33,215 nt of DNA from Akkermansia sp. (GCA_017517805.1 JAFWYD010000017.1:1-33215); one strand, 5' to 3'; numbered from the stretch's first letter, positions 14,576 through 22,871 are shown. Notes: generated from the letters alone by a model not told the origin. Numbers and translations: made by a program.

Positions 14576-17500
14576 CTCCGCCTCGTTATTGGCCGGATGG
14601 CAGCGGTGAGCGCCTTGTATTCCGGGCTGTTCTGCAGCGGGCTGCGGAAGGAGTGGAACACAAAAGAAGGCACATGCCCCAGAGTAACCTGGAAGCCGGT
14701 ATCAAGCACGCGCTCCTCAGGCAGAGTGGCGGCGGTATCGAAGATTGCGCCATAATCGCTCAGAATATGCATCACCTGGCGCCCGGGCGTCTCCCAGTTA
14801 CCTTCATCGTCCTTGTAACAAACCAGCAGCACATAGTTGGTGGGCAAATCCCTGAGACTGCCGGCCAGCTGCTCATGAAGCAGGTTTTCCTCCGGGCCGC
14901 TGCGCTGCCCCAGCATGAAGGCGATGATGGGCTGCTGGCGCTGTGCCGCTTCGGTTTCGGCGGCGGCCAGCGTGGTATGCAGCTGCACCTTCGGCTTTTC
15001 TGCGCTGGCATGCTTTTGGATGTATTGGCGGGCCTCATCATCCAATTGGTTGAGATACCATGTCACCGAATGACCGTGGGTAGTGGTGAATTCGGCCGTG
15101 AGGCCATTGCTCACGTCTACGCCATCGCGAATGTGCAACCCCTGGGAGGGCGGGTTTTGCACCAATCGTTCGAAACGCGCTTCGAAAGGCCGCGTAACCA
15201 GGGTCTTTTTCGCGGTGAATGCCCAGGTGCGGATCTGGTTCTTCTCTTTCCAGTCAATAAGGTTCTGCAGGTCATCCGGTGCGAGTTCCTCGAGTTTTAT
15301 GTAGCGCTTGCGCCCGGCATCTGTCTGGAGCAGAACCCAGGGGGCCTGGTTCGGGTTGTCATAGCAGGCGTTGACGATGCGTGCCTGAATTGTGCTGCGC
15401 GTGGCCGTGCGCTCATCGGTTCCGTTGTCGGCGGTTTCATCGGCGTCTGCTTTCTGCAGGTGCCAGGTGTAGAGTTCGGAGCGGAAGGGTGCCGGGGCTG
15501 TTGTGGGCGCAGCCAGATTCAGGGCGGCAATATCTGCACTTTCGTCTTCTGTGGCCAGGTTTTCCAGCTTCACAGATCGCAGTTTTGCCAGGGCTATGGC
15601 ATCCCTGGCGCTTCCGGCCAGCAGGCGGCGCTGGTAGTCCTGGCGCGTGCTGGCAGGTATATCTGCGCAGGTCAGGATGAAGGGTGCAAGCTCGGCTGCC
15701 AGGGCGGGCATGCGCTCCAGTTGCTTCATGGTTTGTTCCAGCAGGGTTTTGGCGGGTTCGGAAGCCTGGTTCTGCTGCAGAAGCGCCAGGGCGTGGTACG
15801 CATCTGCCGCAATGCGCCAGCAGGCCAGCTCGGCATGTGTGCCCAGCCCGTGGGCCGGTGTGGCCTTGCTGCAGAAATCAGCCACGGCCAGTTCCTGCCA
15901 GAACGCGGCACTGCGGAAGCGTCGTTGCTCTGCCAGTCGGTGAATCAGTGCGCGGCGGAGGAACGGCATGCCGTGATTGGGCAGAATAGTGAGCAGTTTT
16001 TCCACCTCACGAGTCATGCCATGTTCCAGCAGCAGACGCACCGCGTCCTCCCAGTAATAAAAGTAGGAGGAATTGAGGGAGATGGCTGCCAGTGTCACAG
16101 CCAGCCTTTCTTGTTCGCGGGCATTTGCTTCATCTCCTTTTGCTCGTGCAACCAGTGCCATGGCCAGGCGCGTGCCGGGATAACTATACATTTGCGGTCT
16201 ATGGCACATGATGGCCAGAATTTTCTCTGCTGTGGGAGTGTCGCCCTGTTGCAGGGCGTGGCGTACAAGATGGTACCCCCGGATACTTCGCTTGCCGGAG
16301 ATGCGCTCGGTAGACAGGTCGGTGCGGTACATGCCGGCATTCATGCGTCCCACGCGCAGAAGCCGCACGGCTGTCATCTTGTCCGGGGCCATGTCGTCCA
16401 GCTGCAGCCAGCGGCGCTGCACCTCGGCCAGCTGTTCCGGGGTGTGGGGCAGCTCATTTGTGTTGATGAAATGGTCTCTGAGAAGCGGGGCAAGCAGTTC
16501 CTGCTCCGGGTCGGGGTTGCCGTCTTCATCGGTGCGTTTGGTGATAATGCCCGCCAGCTCATGGATAATGGAGATGGATGACCTGGTGAACAGTCGTCCC
16601 AGGTGGTAGAGGATGTTGCTGTCTGCCCGGCATGCATCCAGCAGCTGCACACAGGTTTCCGGTCCCAGGTGACGCATGCTGTACTCACTCATCAGCAGTG
16701 GCCAGAGCCGGTGCTGGTTCAGCACCTTAGCCAGGGCTGCGGCGGCTTTCTTATGTTCATGGAGCTGGCCATCGCGTTCTAATAGTGCCAGCTGCAAGGC
16801 GCAGCGGTGCAGGGCAACATTCAGGCTGCGGCACCGTGTGCGCAAAGCGGCATCGTCTTTTTCGAAGACTGGGCCGTCATCGTTGATGAGGATATCTATG
16901 CCGTCTTCCGTGACCTCGATATCAAAATCTGCAAAGGAGTTGAAATGTCCCTGGTGGGGAATCCCATCGCGGAAGATGCTGTCTTCGCGAGCGCGAGCAT
17001 CCTGTGCCAGGGTGAAGAGCACCAGCGAGGAAAGTGCCCCGGCGTCCTGCTCCTGCTTCACCAGTTTTTCCAGCGCTGCAATATCTTGCGCTGCAGTGGT
17101 GGCCGGGCCCATGAGGGCGGCATCCCACTGCGGCAGGTTGACGGCGGTGCAGTCCGGCATTTCGGAGAGGTCTGCGGTGGGGTCGTTGAGCTTTTTCCAA
17201 GGTGTGAAATCAGGCGCTGCGGCCAGCAGGTTGCGCACGATGAATCCTTTCATTTCTGGTGGCAGAGTGGCAGAAGATGCCTGCATCTGCTGCAATGCTG
17301 CCACAGGTGGCAGTTGCCCCTGGCTTCGGCCTTTCATCAACTGCAGCCCTAGTGCCAGCGGCATGGGAAGGTCTTTGCCCCAGGGGTAGTGCCAGTTGGT
17401 AAGTCCCCTGCGGGCGGCATAGTCGTAGTGAACCGAGTGGTCGTGCAGCAGGTATCGCAGGCGTGCTTTGTTGAAAGAGTTGGCATGGGTCTTCAGGTAA

Positions 17501-18108
17501 GCTGCATTTTCGTGCGGCGATGTCCACAGTCTGTTGCTTTCGGCTGCTCGTTTCTGGTACATGTTGTGCAGTTGGTATTTCTGCTCGGTGTGCATGGCGG
17601 GTTCGCCACGCAGGGCTCCCAGAATGCCCAGCATGTGTTCGGCATAGAAATCTCCCACAAAGCAGAGCGAGCCCAGCCAGTTGAGCTGGTGCTGCAGCTC
17701 CCGGGGTTTTTCCTGCTCGTAGGCTTTGAGCATGTGGTTGACGTACAGATCGCGGTCGTGCTGGCTCAGGTAGCGCAGTAGCAGGCGGTTCGACAGGATG
17801 AGCAGGTAGGTGTTCATATCTGTCGTTTTGCCGTCTTTGATGAGTTGCTTCATCTGCTCATGCTGGAACTCGATACGCTTGAAGCCCGCCGGTTGTTTCC
17901 AGGTGGCTTTCAGCATATCGAATGTAGTCTGGGAGGGAGTGCCGGGCAGGTTGCCCAGGGCTTTGATTGCCTGCTCCGGGTTCCAGTTGCGCATTTCGCG
18001 CGTGCTGATGTTGCGGATGTAGGGCATGAGGCTCCGCTCCATCTCCTCTGCAGAGGGAGCCAGCAGGGTACCCAGCAGGAAACAGCCCAGAAATTGCCTG
18101 ATTTTCAT
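14572..18108 (-). CDS. Exported giant repeat protein with SHD1-like and thioredoxin-like domains (paralogue A, lacks its ankyrin tail in frame)
   Basis: This 1178-residue protein has the signal peptide MKIRQFLGCFLLGTLLAPSA. It matches paralogue B along its length (NRLWT near the N terminus; WGKDLPMPLALGLQLMKGRS; ARAKGDEANAREQERLAVTL). The order is a long helical-repeat region (about 30-860), an SHD1-like segment (about 900-955, VLLQTDAGRKRYIKLEELAP) and a thioredoxin-like region (about 1040-1140) with GQRSGPEE in place of a CxxC. The frame ends after AIRPITRRR, exactly where paralogue B enters its ankyrin repeats. The missing repeats lie in the -1 frame immediately downstream. Restoring one G around 14593-14594 would give a protein of about 1,415 residues, close to 1421. 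It starts 20 bases after the FKBP-like gene. Function unknown; probably periplasmic or surface-exposed. Confidence 0.85.
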   Translation of the reverse strand: MKIRQFLGCFLLGTLLAPSAEEMERSLMPYIRNISTREMRNWNPEQAIKALGNLPGTPSQTTFDMLKATWKQPAGFKRIEFQHEQMKQLIKDGKTTDMNTYLLILSNRLLLRYLSQHDRDLYVNHMLKAYEQEKPRELQHQLNWLGSLCFVGDFYAEHMLGILGALRGEPAMHTEQKYQLHNMYQKRAAESNRLWTSPHENAAYLKTHANSFNKARLRYLLHDHSVHYDYAARRGLTNWHYPWGKDLPMPLALGLQLMKGRSQGQLPPVAALQQMQASSATLPPEMKGFIVRNLLAAAPDFTPWKKLNDPTADLSEMPDCTAVNLPQWDAALMGPATTAAQDIAALEKLVKQEQDAGALSSLVLFTLAQDARAREDSIFRDGIPHQGHFNSFADFDIEVTEDGIDILINDDGPVFEKDDAALRTRCRSLNVALHRCALQLALLERDGQLHEHKKAAAALAKVLNQHRLWPLLMSEYSMRHLGPETCVQLLDACRADSNILYHLGRLFTRSSISIIHELAGIITKRTDEDGNPDPEQELLAPLLRDHFINTNELPHTPEQLAEVQRRWLQLDDMAPDKMTAVRLLRVGRMNAGMYRTDLSTERISGKRSIRGYHLVRHALQQGDTPTAEKILAIMCHRPQMYSYPGTRLAMALVARAKGDEANAREQERLAVTLAAISLNSSYFYYWEDAVRLLLEHGMTREVEKLLTILPNHGMPFLRRALIHRLAEQRRFRSAAFWQELAVADFCSKATPAHGLGTHAELACWRIAADAYHALALLQQNQASEPAKTLLEQTMKQLERMPALAAELAPFILTCADIPASTRQDYQRRLLAGSARDAIALAKLRSVKLENLATEDESADIAALNLAAPTTAPAPFRSELYTWHLQKADADETADNGTDERTATRSTIQARIVNACYDNPNQAPWVLLQTDAGRKRYIKLEELAPDDLQNLIDWKEKNQIRTWAFTAKKTLVTRPFEARFERLVQNPPSQGLHIRDGVDVSNGLTAEFTTTHGHSVTWYLNQLDDEARQYIQKHASAEKPKVQLHTTLAAAETEAAQRQQPIIAFMLGQRSGPEENLLHEQLAGSLRDLPTNYVLLVCYKDDEGNWETPGRQVMHILSDYGAIFDTAATLPEERVLDTGFQVTLGHVPSFVFHSFRSPLQNSPEYKALTAAIRPITRRR

Positions 18109-18128
18109 GGTAGAATCGGTTTCGGTGG

Positions 18129-19076
18129 TTAAATCATATCGCTCACGACATCGGGCAAAGTCTTCACGGGGGCGGCGGGGTCATCGCGCCACACCTTGAT
18201 TTTCTGCATTATTACCTCATCTTCCTCTTCATCTTCAGTAGGTTCTGCTGCCACAGGCTTCTTGAGGGAAACGGCAGGTTTGCGGTTGCCCATGAGCTTT
18301 TTCATGAGCTCGGCGCGGCGGGCTTCCTCGCTCTGCGTGCGTTTCTGCTTGAACTCAGCCACCTTCTGCCCTGCCTCGGCGGGCACCCAGAAGGTCCAGC
18401 TGCGTGCGGGTGGCAACTTGTCTTCCTGGAGCCGTATGGCTTCCGGCAGGTCGTTCCACTCCATGCGGCGGGTGGTGCGGGTGTAGAATGCCACTCCGGT
18501 TTCCGTAGTGCCGCGGTTCAGCTTGCGGATATTGTCGGTACCGGGTTCCACCTCCATCTGCACTCCGAAATCCAGCTGCACCACGCTGCTGCGCCCAGCA
18601 TTGGCTTTCAGAATTTCCTTTTCCTTAGCGTGTTCCCGGGCCCGGAGCACCGGGCGGTATTCCTTCTGGACCAGTTCGGATAACTTTTCAAAAGCTTCGC
18701 AGGCTTTCTTTTCAGCCTCCTCGGTCTGAGGGGCCGGGGTGGCCAGGTGGGTGTCCATGCGCTGCAGGATGCCGGCGGCATCATAATCCCGCGGGTCAAA
18801 TTGCTTGAGGATGCGGTTTGCCAGGGCGGTGGCCATGGGGCAGTCGGTCGAGTCCTCATCTTCCACAGGGGTGCCTCCCATCAGGGTTTTGCGGAACTGC
18901 CCGCTATACACTTCCTCGTTGAAGGCTTTGCCCAGGGAGGAGGCGATATGGCGTTGACTGTTGGCGGCGCGTATGGAGATGAGCTCGCTGATATTGCCGC
19001 GCAGTTCAGCACTTACCTCCTGCGCCTGCAGGGGCAACTGGCTGGCGAGAAGAAGCGAAATAAATAATTTGTTCAT
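18129..19076 (-). CDS. Exported FKBP-like protein (degenerate FKBP_N/FKBP architecture)
   Basis: A 315-residue protein with signal peptide MNKLFISLLLASQLPLQA. Residues 25-150 are helical and charged, with a S-S-L-G-K-A-F pattern recalling the FKBP_N dimerisation domain. From residue 155 the pattern A-N-A-G-R-S-S-V-V-Q-L-D-F-G-V-Q mirrors the FkpA-type linker and first strand (an Asn-x-x-x-x-x-Val then Gly-Leu-Gln). Later RSWTFWVPAEAG mirrors the terminal FKBP strand. The catalytic aromatic residues of a true prolyl isomerase are not convincingly present, so it may be a non-enzymatic chaperone-like relative. A C-terminal tail is rich in Glu (EPTEDEEEDEV). It overlaps the PDZ gene by 4 bases. 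The family call is inference from spaced motifs. Confidence 0.55.
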   Translation of the reverse strand: MNKLFISLLLASQLPLQAQEVSAELRGNISELISIRAANSQRHIASSLGKAFNEEVYSGQFRKTLMGGTPVEDEDSTDCPMATALANRILKQFDPRDYDAAGILQRMDTHLATPAPQTEEAEKKACEAFEKLSELVQKEYRPVLRAREHAKEKEILKANAGRSSVVQLDFGVQMEVEPGTDNIRKLNRGTTETGVAFYTRTTRRMEWNDLPEAIRLQEDKLPPARSWTFWVPAEAGQKVAEFKQKRTQSEEARRAELMKKLMGNRKPAVSLKKPVAAEPTEDEEEDEVIMQKIKVWRDDPAAPVKTLPDVVSDMI

Positions 19077-19804
19077 TGTTTTTCGGTGATGTGTATGGAA
19101 AAGTAGCCGGCGAAATCCGGCAGGGTCTCCATCTGCCGGCGAATGCGTTTGCGCAGGTGCTCGGGGAGCTGCCTGACAGCTCCGCGCCCGCTGAGACGGT
19201 AGAGTTCTTCAGGACGCCCTTTTTCCAGGAAACTCTCAGCCGCCACCAGGGAATCCTCGTTGCCATAGATATGCAGCAGGCTCTTTTTGCCCCAGAAAAG
19301 CAGGTGGCAGTACTGCCGGCGCTCCTCGGGACTGCTGATGCGGCGCATTTCTGCAAAGGCGGCGCTAATCTGCGTCCAATCCGGGGCTTCGCTGGCCAGT
19401 TGGGCTGCGATGAGGTATTGCTGATGCTCCAGCGCGGCCCATTCTGCTTGATCCAGGTGGCGGTCGGAAGGCTCGAAAACCGCTTGTGGGGTCAGTCTGT
19501 CGGCAATGGTAATCTGGCGCTTGAGGGTCAAATGGCGGCGCTTCAGGGTAAAGGTAATCTGCTGTCCGGGTTTGGCCGTGGACAGGTAGGCGTAAAGTTC
19601 TTCTTTAGTGCAGATGGCTTTGCCATCCATGCTCAGCAGGGTATCACCTGCATTCACCCCGCCTCGGTCTGCCGGCCCGAAATGCGCTACTGCCGCTACC
19701 AGCACGCCCCCGCCTTCCTGATTGGCGGCAGCCAGTCCGGAGTAGGGAACCCCCTCTGCTCGTAATAGAGAGGCTAGACTCAGCAAGATGAGAAAATGTT
19801 TCAT
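19073..19804 (-). CDS. Exported PDZ-domain protein
   Basis: A 243-residue protein with signal peptide MKHFLILLSLASLLRA. Residues from about 30 to 100 form a PDZ domain: GVLVAAVAHFGPADRGGVNA, GDTLLSMDGKAICTKEELYA and GQQITFTLKRR. The rest (about 110-243) is helical with no recognised protease or other catalytic motif. It is the first gene of the operon that continues into the FKBP-like and giant ankyrin proteins. A PDZ domain usually binds C-terminal peptides of partners, so a role in handling the co-encoded exported proteins is plausible but unproven. Its stop overlaps the next start (ATGA). Confidence 0.85.
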   Translation of the reverse strand: MKHFLILLSLASLLRAEGVPYSGLAAANQEGGGVLVAAVAHFGPADRGGVNAGDTLLSMDGKAICTKEELYAYLSTAKPGQQITFTLKRRHLTLKRQITIADRLTPQAVFEPSDRHLDQAEWAALEHQQYLIAAQLASEAPDWTQISAAFAEMRRISSPEERRQYCHLLFWGKKSLLHIYGNEDSLVAAESFLEKGRPEELYRLSGRGAVRQLPEHLRKRIRRQMETLPDFAGYFSIHITEKQ

Positions 19805-19811
19805 TTCACGC

Positions 19812-19841
19812 AGTCTATCACTTCCATGGAGTGAATATCAA
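19812..19841 (-). promoter_or_regulatory. Promoter of the PDZ/FKBP-like/ANK operon
   Basis: On the minus strand TTGATA (19841-19836) and TAGACT (19817-19812) are 18 bases apart. The -10 box ends 7 bases before the ATG at 19804, so the operon mRNA should be leaderless. Confidence 0.55.
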
Positions 19842-19901
19842 GTAAATTCAAATCCACCATTACTGAACCGGGGGATGCCGGGGTTAAAACAGTCTTAAAT
19901 C

Positions 19902-19929
19902 TTGACTTGGCAGCATAGTGTGTTACCAT
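19902..19929 (+). promoter_or_regulatory. Promoter of the uracil-DNA glycosylase gene
   Basis: TTGACT (19902-19907) and TACCAT (19924-19929) are 16 bases apart. If this is the promoter, the upstream ATG at 19928 lies inside the -10 box and translation would start at ATG 19937 on a leaderless mRNA. Confidence 0.5.
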
Positions 19930-19936
19930 GCGGCGA

Positions 19937-20857
19937 ATGAATCTCCGCGGGATAGTTCTGGATTACCTGCACACTCTGCAGATGCAGGGGGTGCAACGCC
20001 TGGCGGTGGATGATGAGGCGCGCGGTATTTTGCGCGAGTGGATGCTGGCGGCCAGGCGCGGTGGCGCCCGGCCGGTTTCTGCCCCACCTGTGGAGACGCA
20101 GATGGTGGCTGAGCTCCAGCCAGAGCCTGCCTTGCGCTTGAATGTGAACCTGGATGAACCCGCTCCGGCCGAGCAGGAACAGGTGGAGGAAATCCCCTTC
20201 TTCCGCCCCGGTGGAGCCAATGCCGCAGAAGCCTGGGCCAATATGCGCCGGCTGCTGCCCACCTGGGGACCGCTGCGCCAGCTGGGTACACTGCGCGAAA
20301 AAGCCGTGCTGCCGCAGGGCAACACGACGGCCGATATTGTCTTTGTGGGCGATGCTCCCGGCTACAACGATGAAAAGGCCGGGCTTCCCTTCCAGGGCGA
20401 TGCCGGCGGCAAGCTGGACGGCATGCTCAAGGCCATGGGGCTTACGCGCGAGCAGGTGTATATTACGCACCTGGTCAAGTTCCGCCCGGCGCAGCCGCGC
20501 CAGACTCTCAACACCCGCCCTCCCAGCGATAAGGAACTTCTTTTCAGCCGCCCGGTGGTGGATTTTGAAATGCGCCTTGTGCAGCCGCGCGTGATTGTGG
20601 CGTTGGGCGTCATCGCCGCCCGAGGCCTGTTGCAGCAGGGAAATCTTCCCCTGGCTGCCTATCAGGAACGCACCTGGGATTTCAACGGCATTCCCGTGGT
20701 GGTGACCCACCACCCCAGCTACCTGCTGCGCACCAGTGACCTGGGTGAGCGCCGCCGCCTGTGGGAGGAAATGCTGCACGTCATGCAAATAGCCGGGCTT
20801 CCCATCAATGAAAAGCAGCGCGGTTACTTCCTGCCCAAACCCATTCAGGATTCCTGA
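19937..20857 (+). CDS. Family 4-type uracil-DNA glycosylase without cysteines
   Basis: The protein (306 residues from ATG 19937, or 309 from ATG 19928) has an N-terminal low-complexity region of about 100 residues rich in Pro/Glu/Ala, then a UDG-superfamily domain. Motif 1 is FVGDAPGYNDEKAGLPFQGD, near family 4's GEAPG...G-x-P-F-x-G, followed by AGGKLDGMLKAMGL. The strand IVALGVIAARGLL and the C-terminal motif THHPSYLLR complete the set. Family 4 enzymes bind a 4Fe-4S cluster through four cysteines; this protein has no cysteine at all. Where family 4 has a V-K-C-R-P-P stretch it reads LVKFRPA. It is therefore a cluster-free relative. Its last 13 bases overlap the 3' end of trmD on the other strand. 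Confidence 0.85.
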   Translation: MNLRGIVLDYLHTLQMQGVQRLAVDDEARGILREWMLAARRGGARPVSAPPVETQMVAELQPEPALRLNVNLDEPAPAEQEQVEEIPFFRPGGANAAEAWANMRRLLPTWGPLRQLGTLREKAVLPQGNTTADIVFVGDAPGYNDEKAGLPFQGDAGGKLDGMLKAMGLTREQVYITHLVKFRPAQPRQTLNTRPPSDKELLFSRPVVDFEMRLVQPRVIVALGVIAARGLLQQGNLPLAAYQERTWDFNGIPVVVTHHPSYLLRTSDLGERRRLWEEMLHVMQIAGLPINEKQRGYFLPKPIQDS

Positions 20858-21645
20858 GTGGGGGCTTCTGCTTGCGGTTTACGCGGCTTGTAGGTGGTAA
20901 GCTTGGTTTTCTTACGTTTTTTCGGGGCAAAATACTCGGGGTGAGCAGCGGCCCAGGCTTCGTACAAATCCGGGCGGTTGGCCTTGGTGCGTTCGATGGA
21001 TTTCTCGAGCTTCCATTCTTCAATCGCTTTGTGGTTGCCGGAAAGGAACACCGGGGGTACCTCCATGCCTCGGAATACGTTGGGCTTGGTGTAGGCCGGG
21101 GCTTCCAGCAGACCGTTGGAGAAGGATTCCTCCACGCTGCTGCGGTCATCTCCCAGGGCGCCGGGCAGCAGGCGCGCTATGGCATCGATGACCACCACGG
21201 CGGCAATGGCGCCGTTGGTGAGGATGTAGTCGCCGATGGAGAGCTCCATATCCACCAGGGTATCAATCACGCGCTGGTCCACGCCCTCGTAATGCCCACA
21301 GAGGAAGATGTAGTGCGCATCGGCTCCGTTCATGCAGGGGGCGGCCAGTTCCTCGGCCACCGGTTGGGAGAACACGCGGCCCTGCGGGGTCATGAGGATG
21401 ACCTTCGTATTCTCCTGCCGCAGTTCTTCGATAGCTTCGAAAATAGGCTCGCACTTCATGAGCATGCCCTGGCCGCCACCGCAGAGGTAATCATCAGTGC
21501 GGCGGTATTTATCGTGCGTCCAGTCGCGCAGCTGGTGTGCGCGCACTTCGATGAGCCCGGCTTCTGCCGCGCGGCCCATGATGCTTTGCGACAGCGGCAC
21601 CGTGATGAGCTCCGGAAACAGGGTCAGGACATCAACCTTAAGCAT
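20845..21645 (-). CDS. trmD: tRNA (guanine-N1)-methyltransferase TrmD
   Basis: TrmD makes m1G37 in tRNAs and is usually essential. The 266-residue protein starts MLKVDVLTLFPELI and contains the trefoil-knot SAM-binding motifs: LMTPQGRVFSQPVAEELA, YIFLCGHYEGVDQRV and LSIGDYILTNGAIAA, then IDAIARLLPGALG. RPDLYEAW lies in the C-terminal domain. The last 30 or so residues (KKRKKTKLTTYKPRK and on) form a basic extension. It lies 102 bases downstream of prfB on the same strand, with a hairpin-forming repeat between them, and overlaps the UDG gene tail-to-tail by 13 bases. Confidence 0.97.
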   Translation of the reverse strand: MLKVDVLTLFPELITVPLSQSIMGRAAEAGLIEVRAHQLRDWTHDKYRRTDDYLCGGGQGMLMKCEPIFEAIEELRQENTKVILMTPQGRVFSQPVAEELAAPCMNGADAHYIFLCGHYEGVDQRVIDTLVDMELSIGDYILTNGAIAAVVVIDAIARLLPGALGDDRSSVEESFSNGLLEAPAYTKPNVFRGMEVPPVFLSGNHKAIEEWKLEKSIERTKANRPDLYEAWAAAHPEYFAPKKRKKTKLTTYKPRKPQAEAPTQES

Positions 21646-21660
21646 GATGAAAATTACGAG

Positions 21661-21742
21661 TTACGAAGTACGAGTTACGAAGTAAGAAATTTCCTGCGCT
21701 CCTCGCAGCATTCTTCTACTTCGTACCTCGCACTTCGTACTT
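21661..21742. repeat. Long imperfect hairpin built from TACGAAGTA-type repeats between prfB and trmD
   Basis: The left arm (21661-21687) contains ACGAAGTACGAG followed by TTACGAAGTAAGAA, partly a 14-base direct repeat with 21654-21667. The right arm (21711-21742) is its imperfect inverted copy (TTCTTCTACTTCG, TACCTCGCACTTCGTACTTTG). The apex is a perfect small hairpin, CTGCG-CTCCT-CGCAG (21694-21708). The prfB stop codon lies just beyond the right arm. The base composition and repetition differ from the flanking genes, suggesting a REP-like mobile or amplified element. Confidence 0.8.
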
Positions 21743-21747
21743 TGTAC

Positions 21748-22861
21748 TTACGCATTGGCGTTATGGCGGAGCATGGCTTCCACGTAGCCATCGATGTTGC
21801 CGTCCATCACATCCTGGATATTGCCGCATTCGAAACCGGTGCGCAGGTCCTTCACCATCTGGTATGGCTGGAACACATAGGAACGAATCTGGTTGCCCCA
21901 GGCAATATCGCCCTTTTCGGAATACTGGCGGTCGGCCTCGGCGCGCTTGCGGTCTTCCTCCAGCTGGATGAGGCGGGCCTTGAGCATGCGCATGGCCTCT
22001 TCGCGGTTGCGGAGCTGGGAGCGCTGGGTCTGGCAGGCCACGATGATACCGGTGGGCAGGTGGGTGAGTCGCACAGCGGTTTCCACCTTGTTCACATTCT
22101 GACCACCCTTACCACCAGAGCGGTAGGTATCCATCTTCACATCGGCTTCCTTCACCTCGATTTCGATGTCGTCGGAAATATCCGGTGTGGCATCCAGCGA
22201 GCAGAAGGAAGTGTGGCGTTTGCCGGCTGAGTCGAAGGGACTCATGCGCACCAGGCGGTGGATACCGCGCTCGTTCTTCAAGTAGCCATAGGCATATTCG
22301 CCATCTATCTTGATGGTCACAGAGCGGATGCCGGCTTCATCGCCATCGGTGCTTTCCATGATTTCCGTGTTGAAACCATGGCGCTCGCAGTAGCGCAGGT
22401 ACATGCGCAGCAGCATGCTGGCCCAGTCGCAGGCCTCGGTGCCGCCGGCTCCGGCGTGAATGGTCACATAGCAGCCAGCGTTGTCATGCGGACCATTGAG
22501 AAGGGTCAGCAGTTCAAATTCTTCCAGGCGCTTGAACCAGGCATCATACTCTGCCTTGGCTTCGGGTGCCATATCGGGGTCTTCAGCAGCCATTTCCACC
22601 GCCACCTCCACATCTTCCAGGCCACTTTCGAGACCGCGGAACTGCTCCAGGCGGCGCTTGAGCGGGTTCACCTCATTCATGAGGGCGCGGGCGGCCTCGG
22701 GGTTATCCCAGAAATCCGGGGCGCTCATGCGCTCATCCAGTTCTGCTACTTTTGATTCAAGGCTTCCGAGGTCAAAGATAGCTCCCGAGCTCGGAAAGAC
22801 GGGAGCGCATGGCTTCCGTGTCGAGCGCCGAGAGATCGATATTGGTCGTCTGGTTCTCCAT
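21748..22861 (-). CDS. prfB: Peptide chain release factor 2, with programmed +1 frameshift
   Basis: RF2 ends translation at UGA and UAA. The first frame runs from ATG 22861 for 29 codons and reaches TGA (22774-22772) in the context GGGAGC-TAT-CTT-TGA-C, the classic RF2 recoding site with an SD-like GGGAG upstream. Slipping +1 at CTT joins it to the second frame (L-D-L-G-S-L-E) and gives a 370-residue protein, the normal RF2 length. The stop-recognition tripeptide SPF is at about 207-209 and GGQ at about 252-254 ([16 protein letters not shown]). Low RF2 should favour the frameshift, giving autoregulation. A strong promoter lies 10 bases before the ATG. Confidence 0.96.
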
Positions 22862-22871
22862 AACGCGCGGG

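Noticed and set aside
14653..16581. Plus-strand open frame of 642 codons opposite paralogue A
   Set aside because: It mirrors the strongly coding minus strand, has Cys/Gly/Gln-rich translation without domain pattern, and no promoter; an antisense shadow of a G/C-rich gene.
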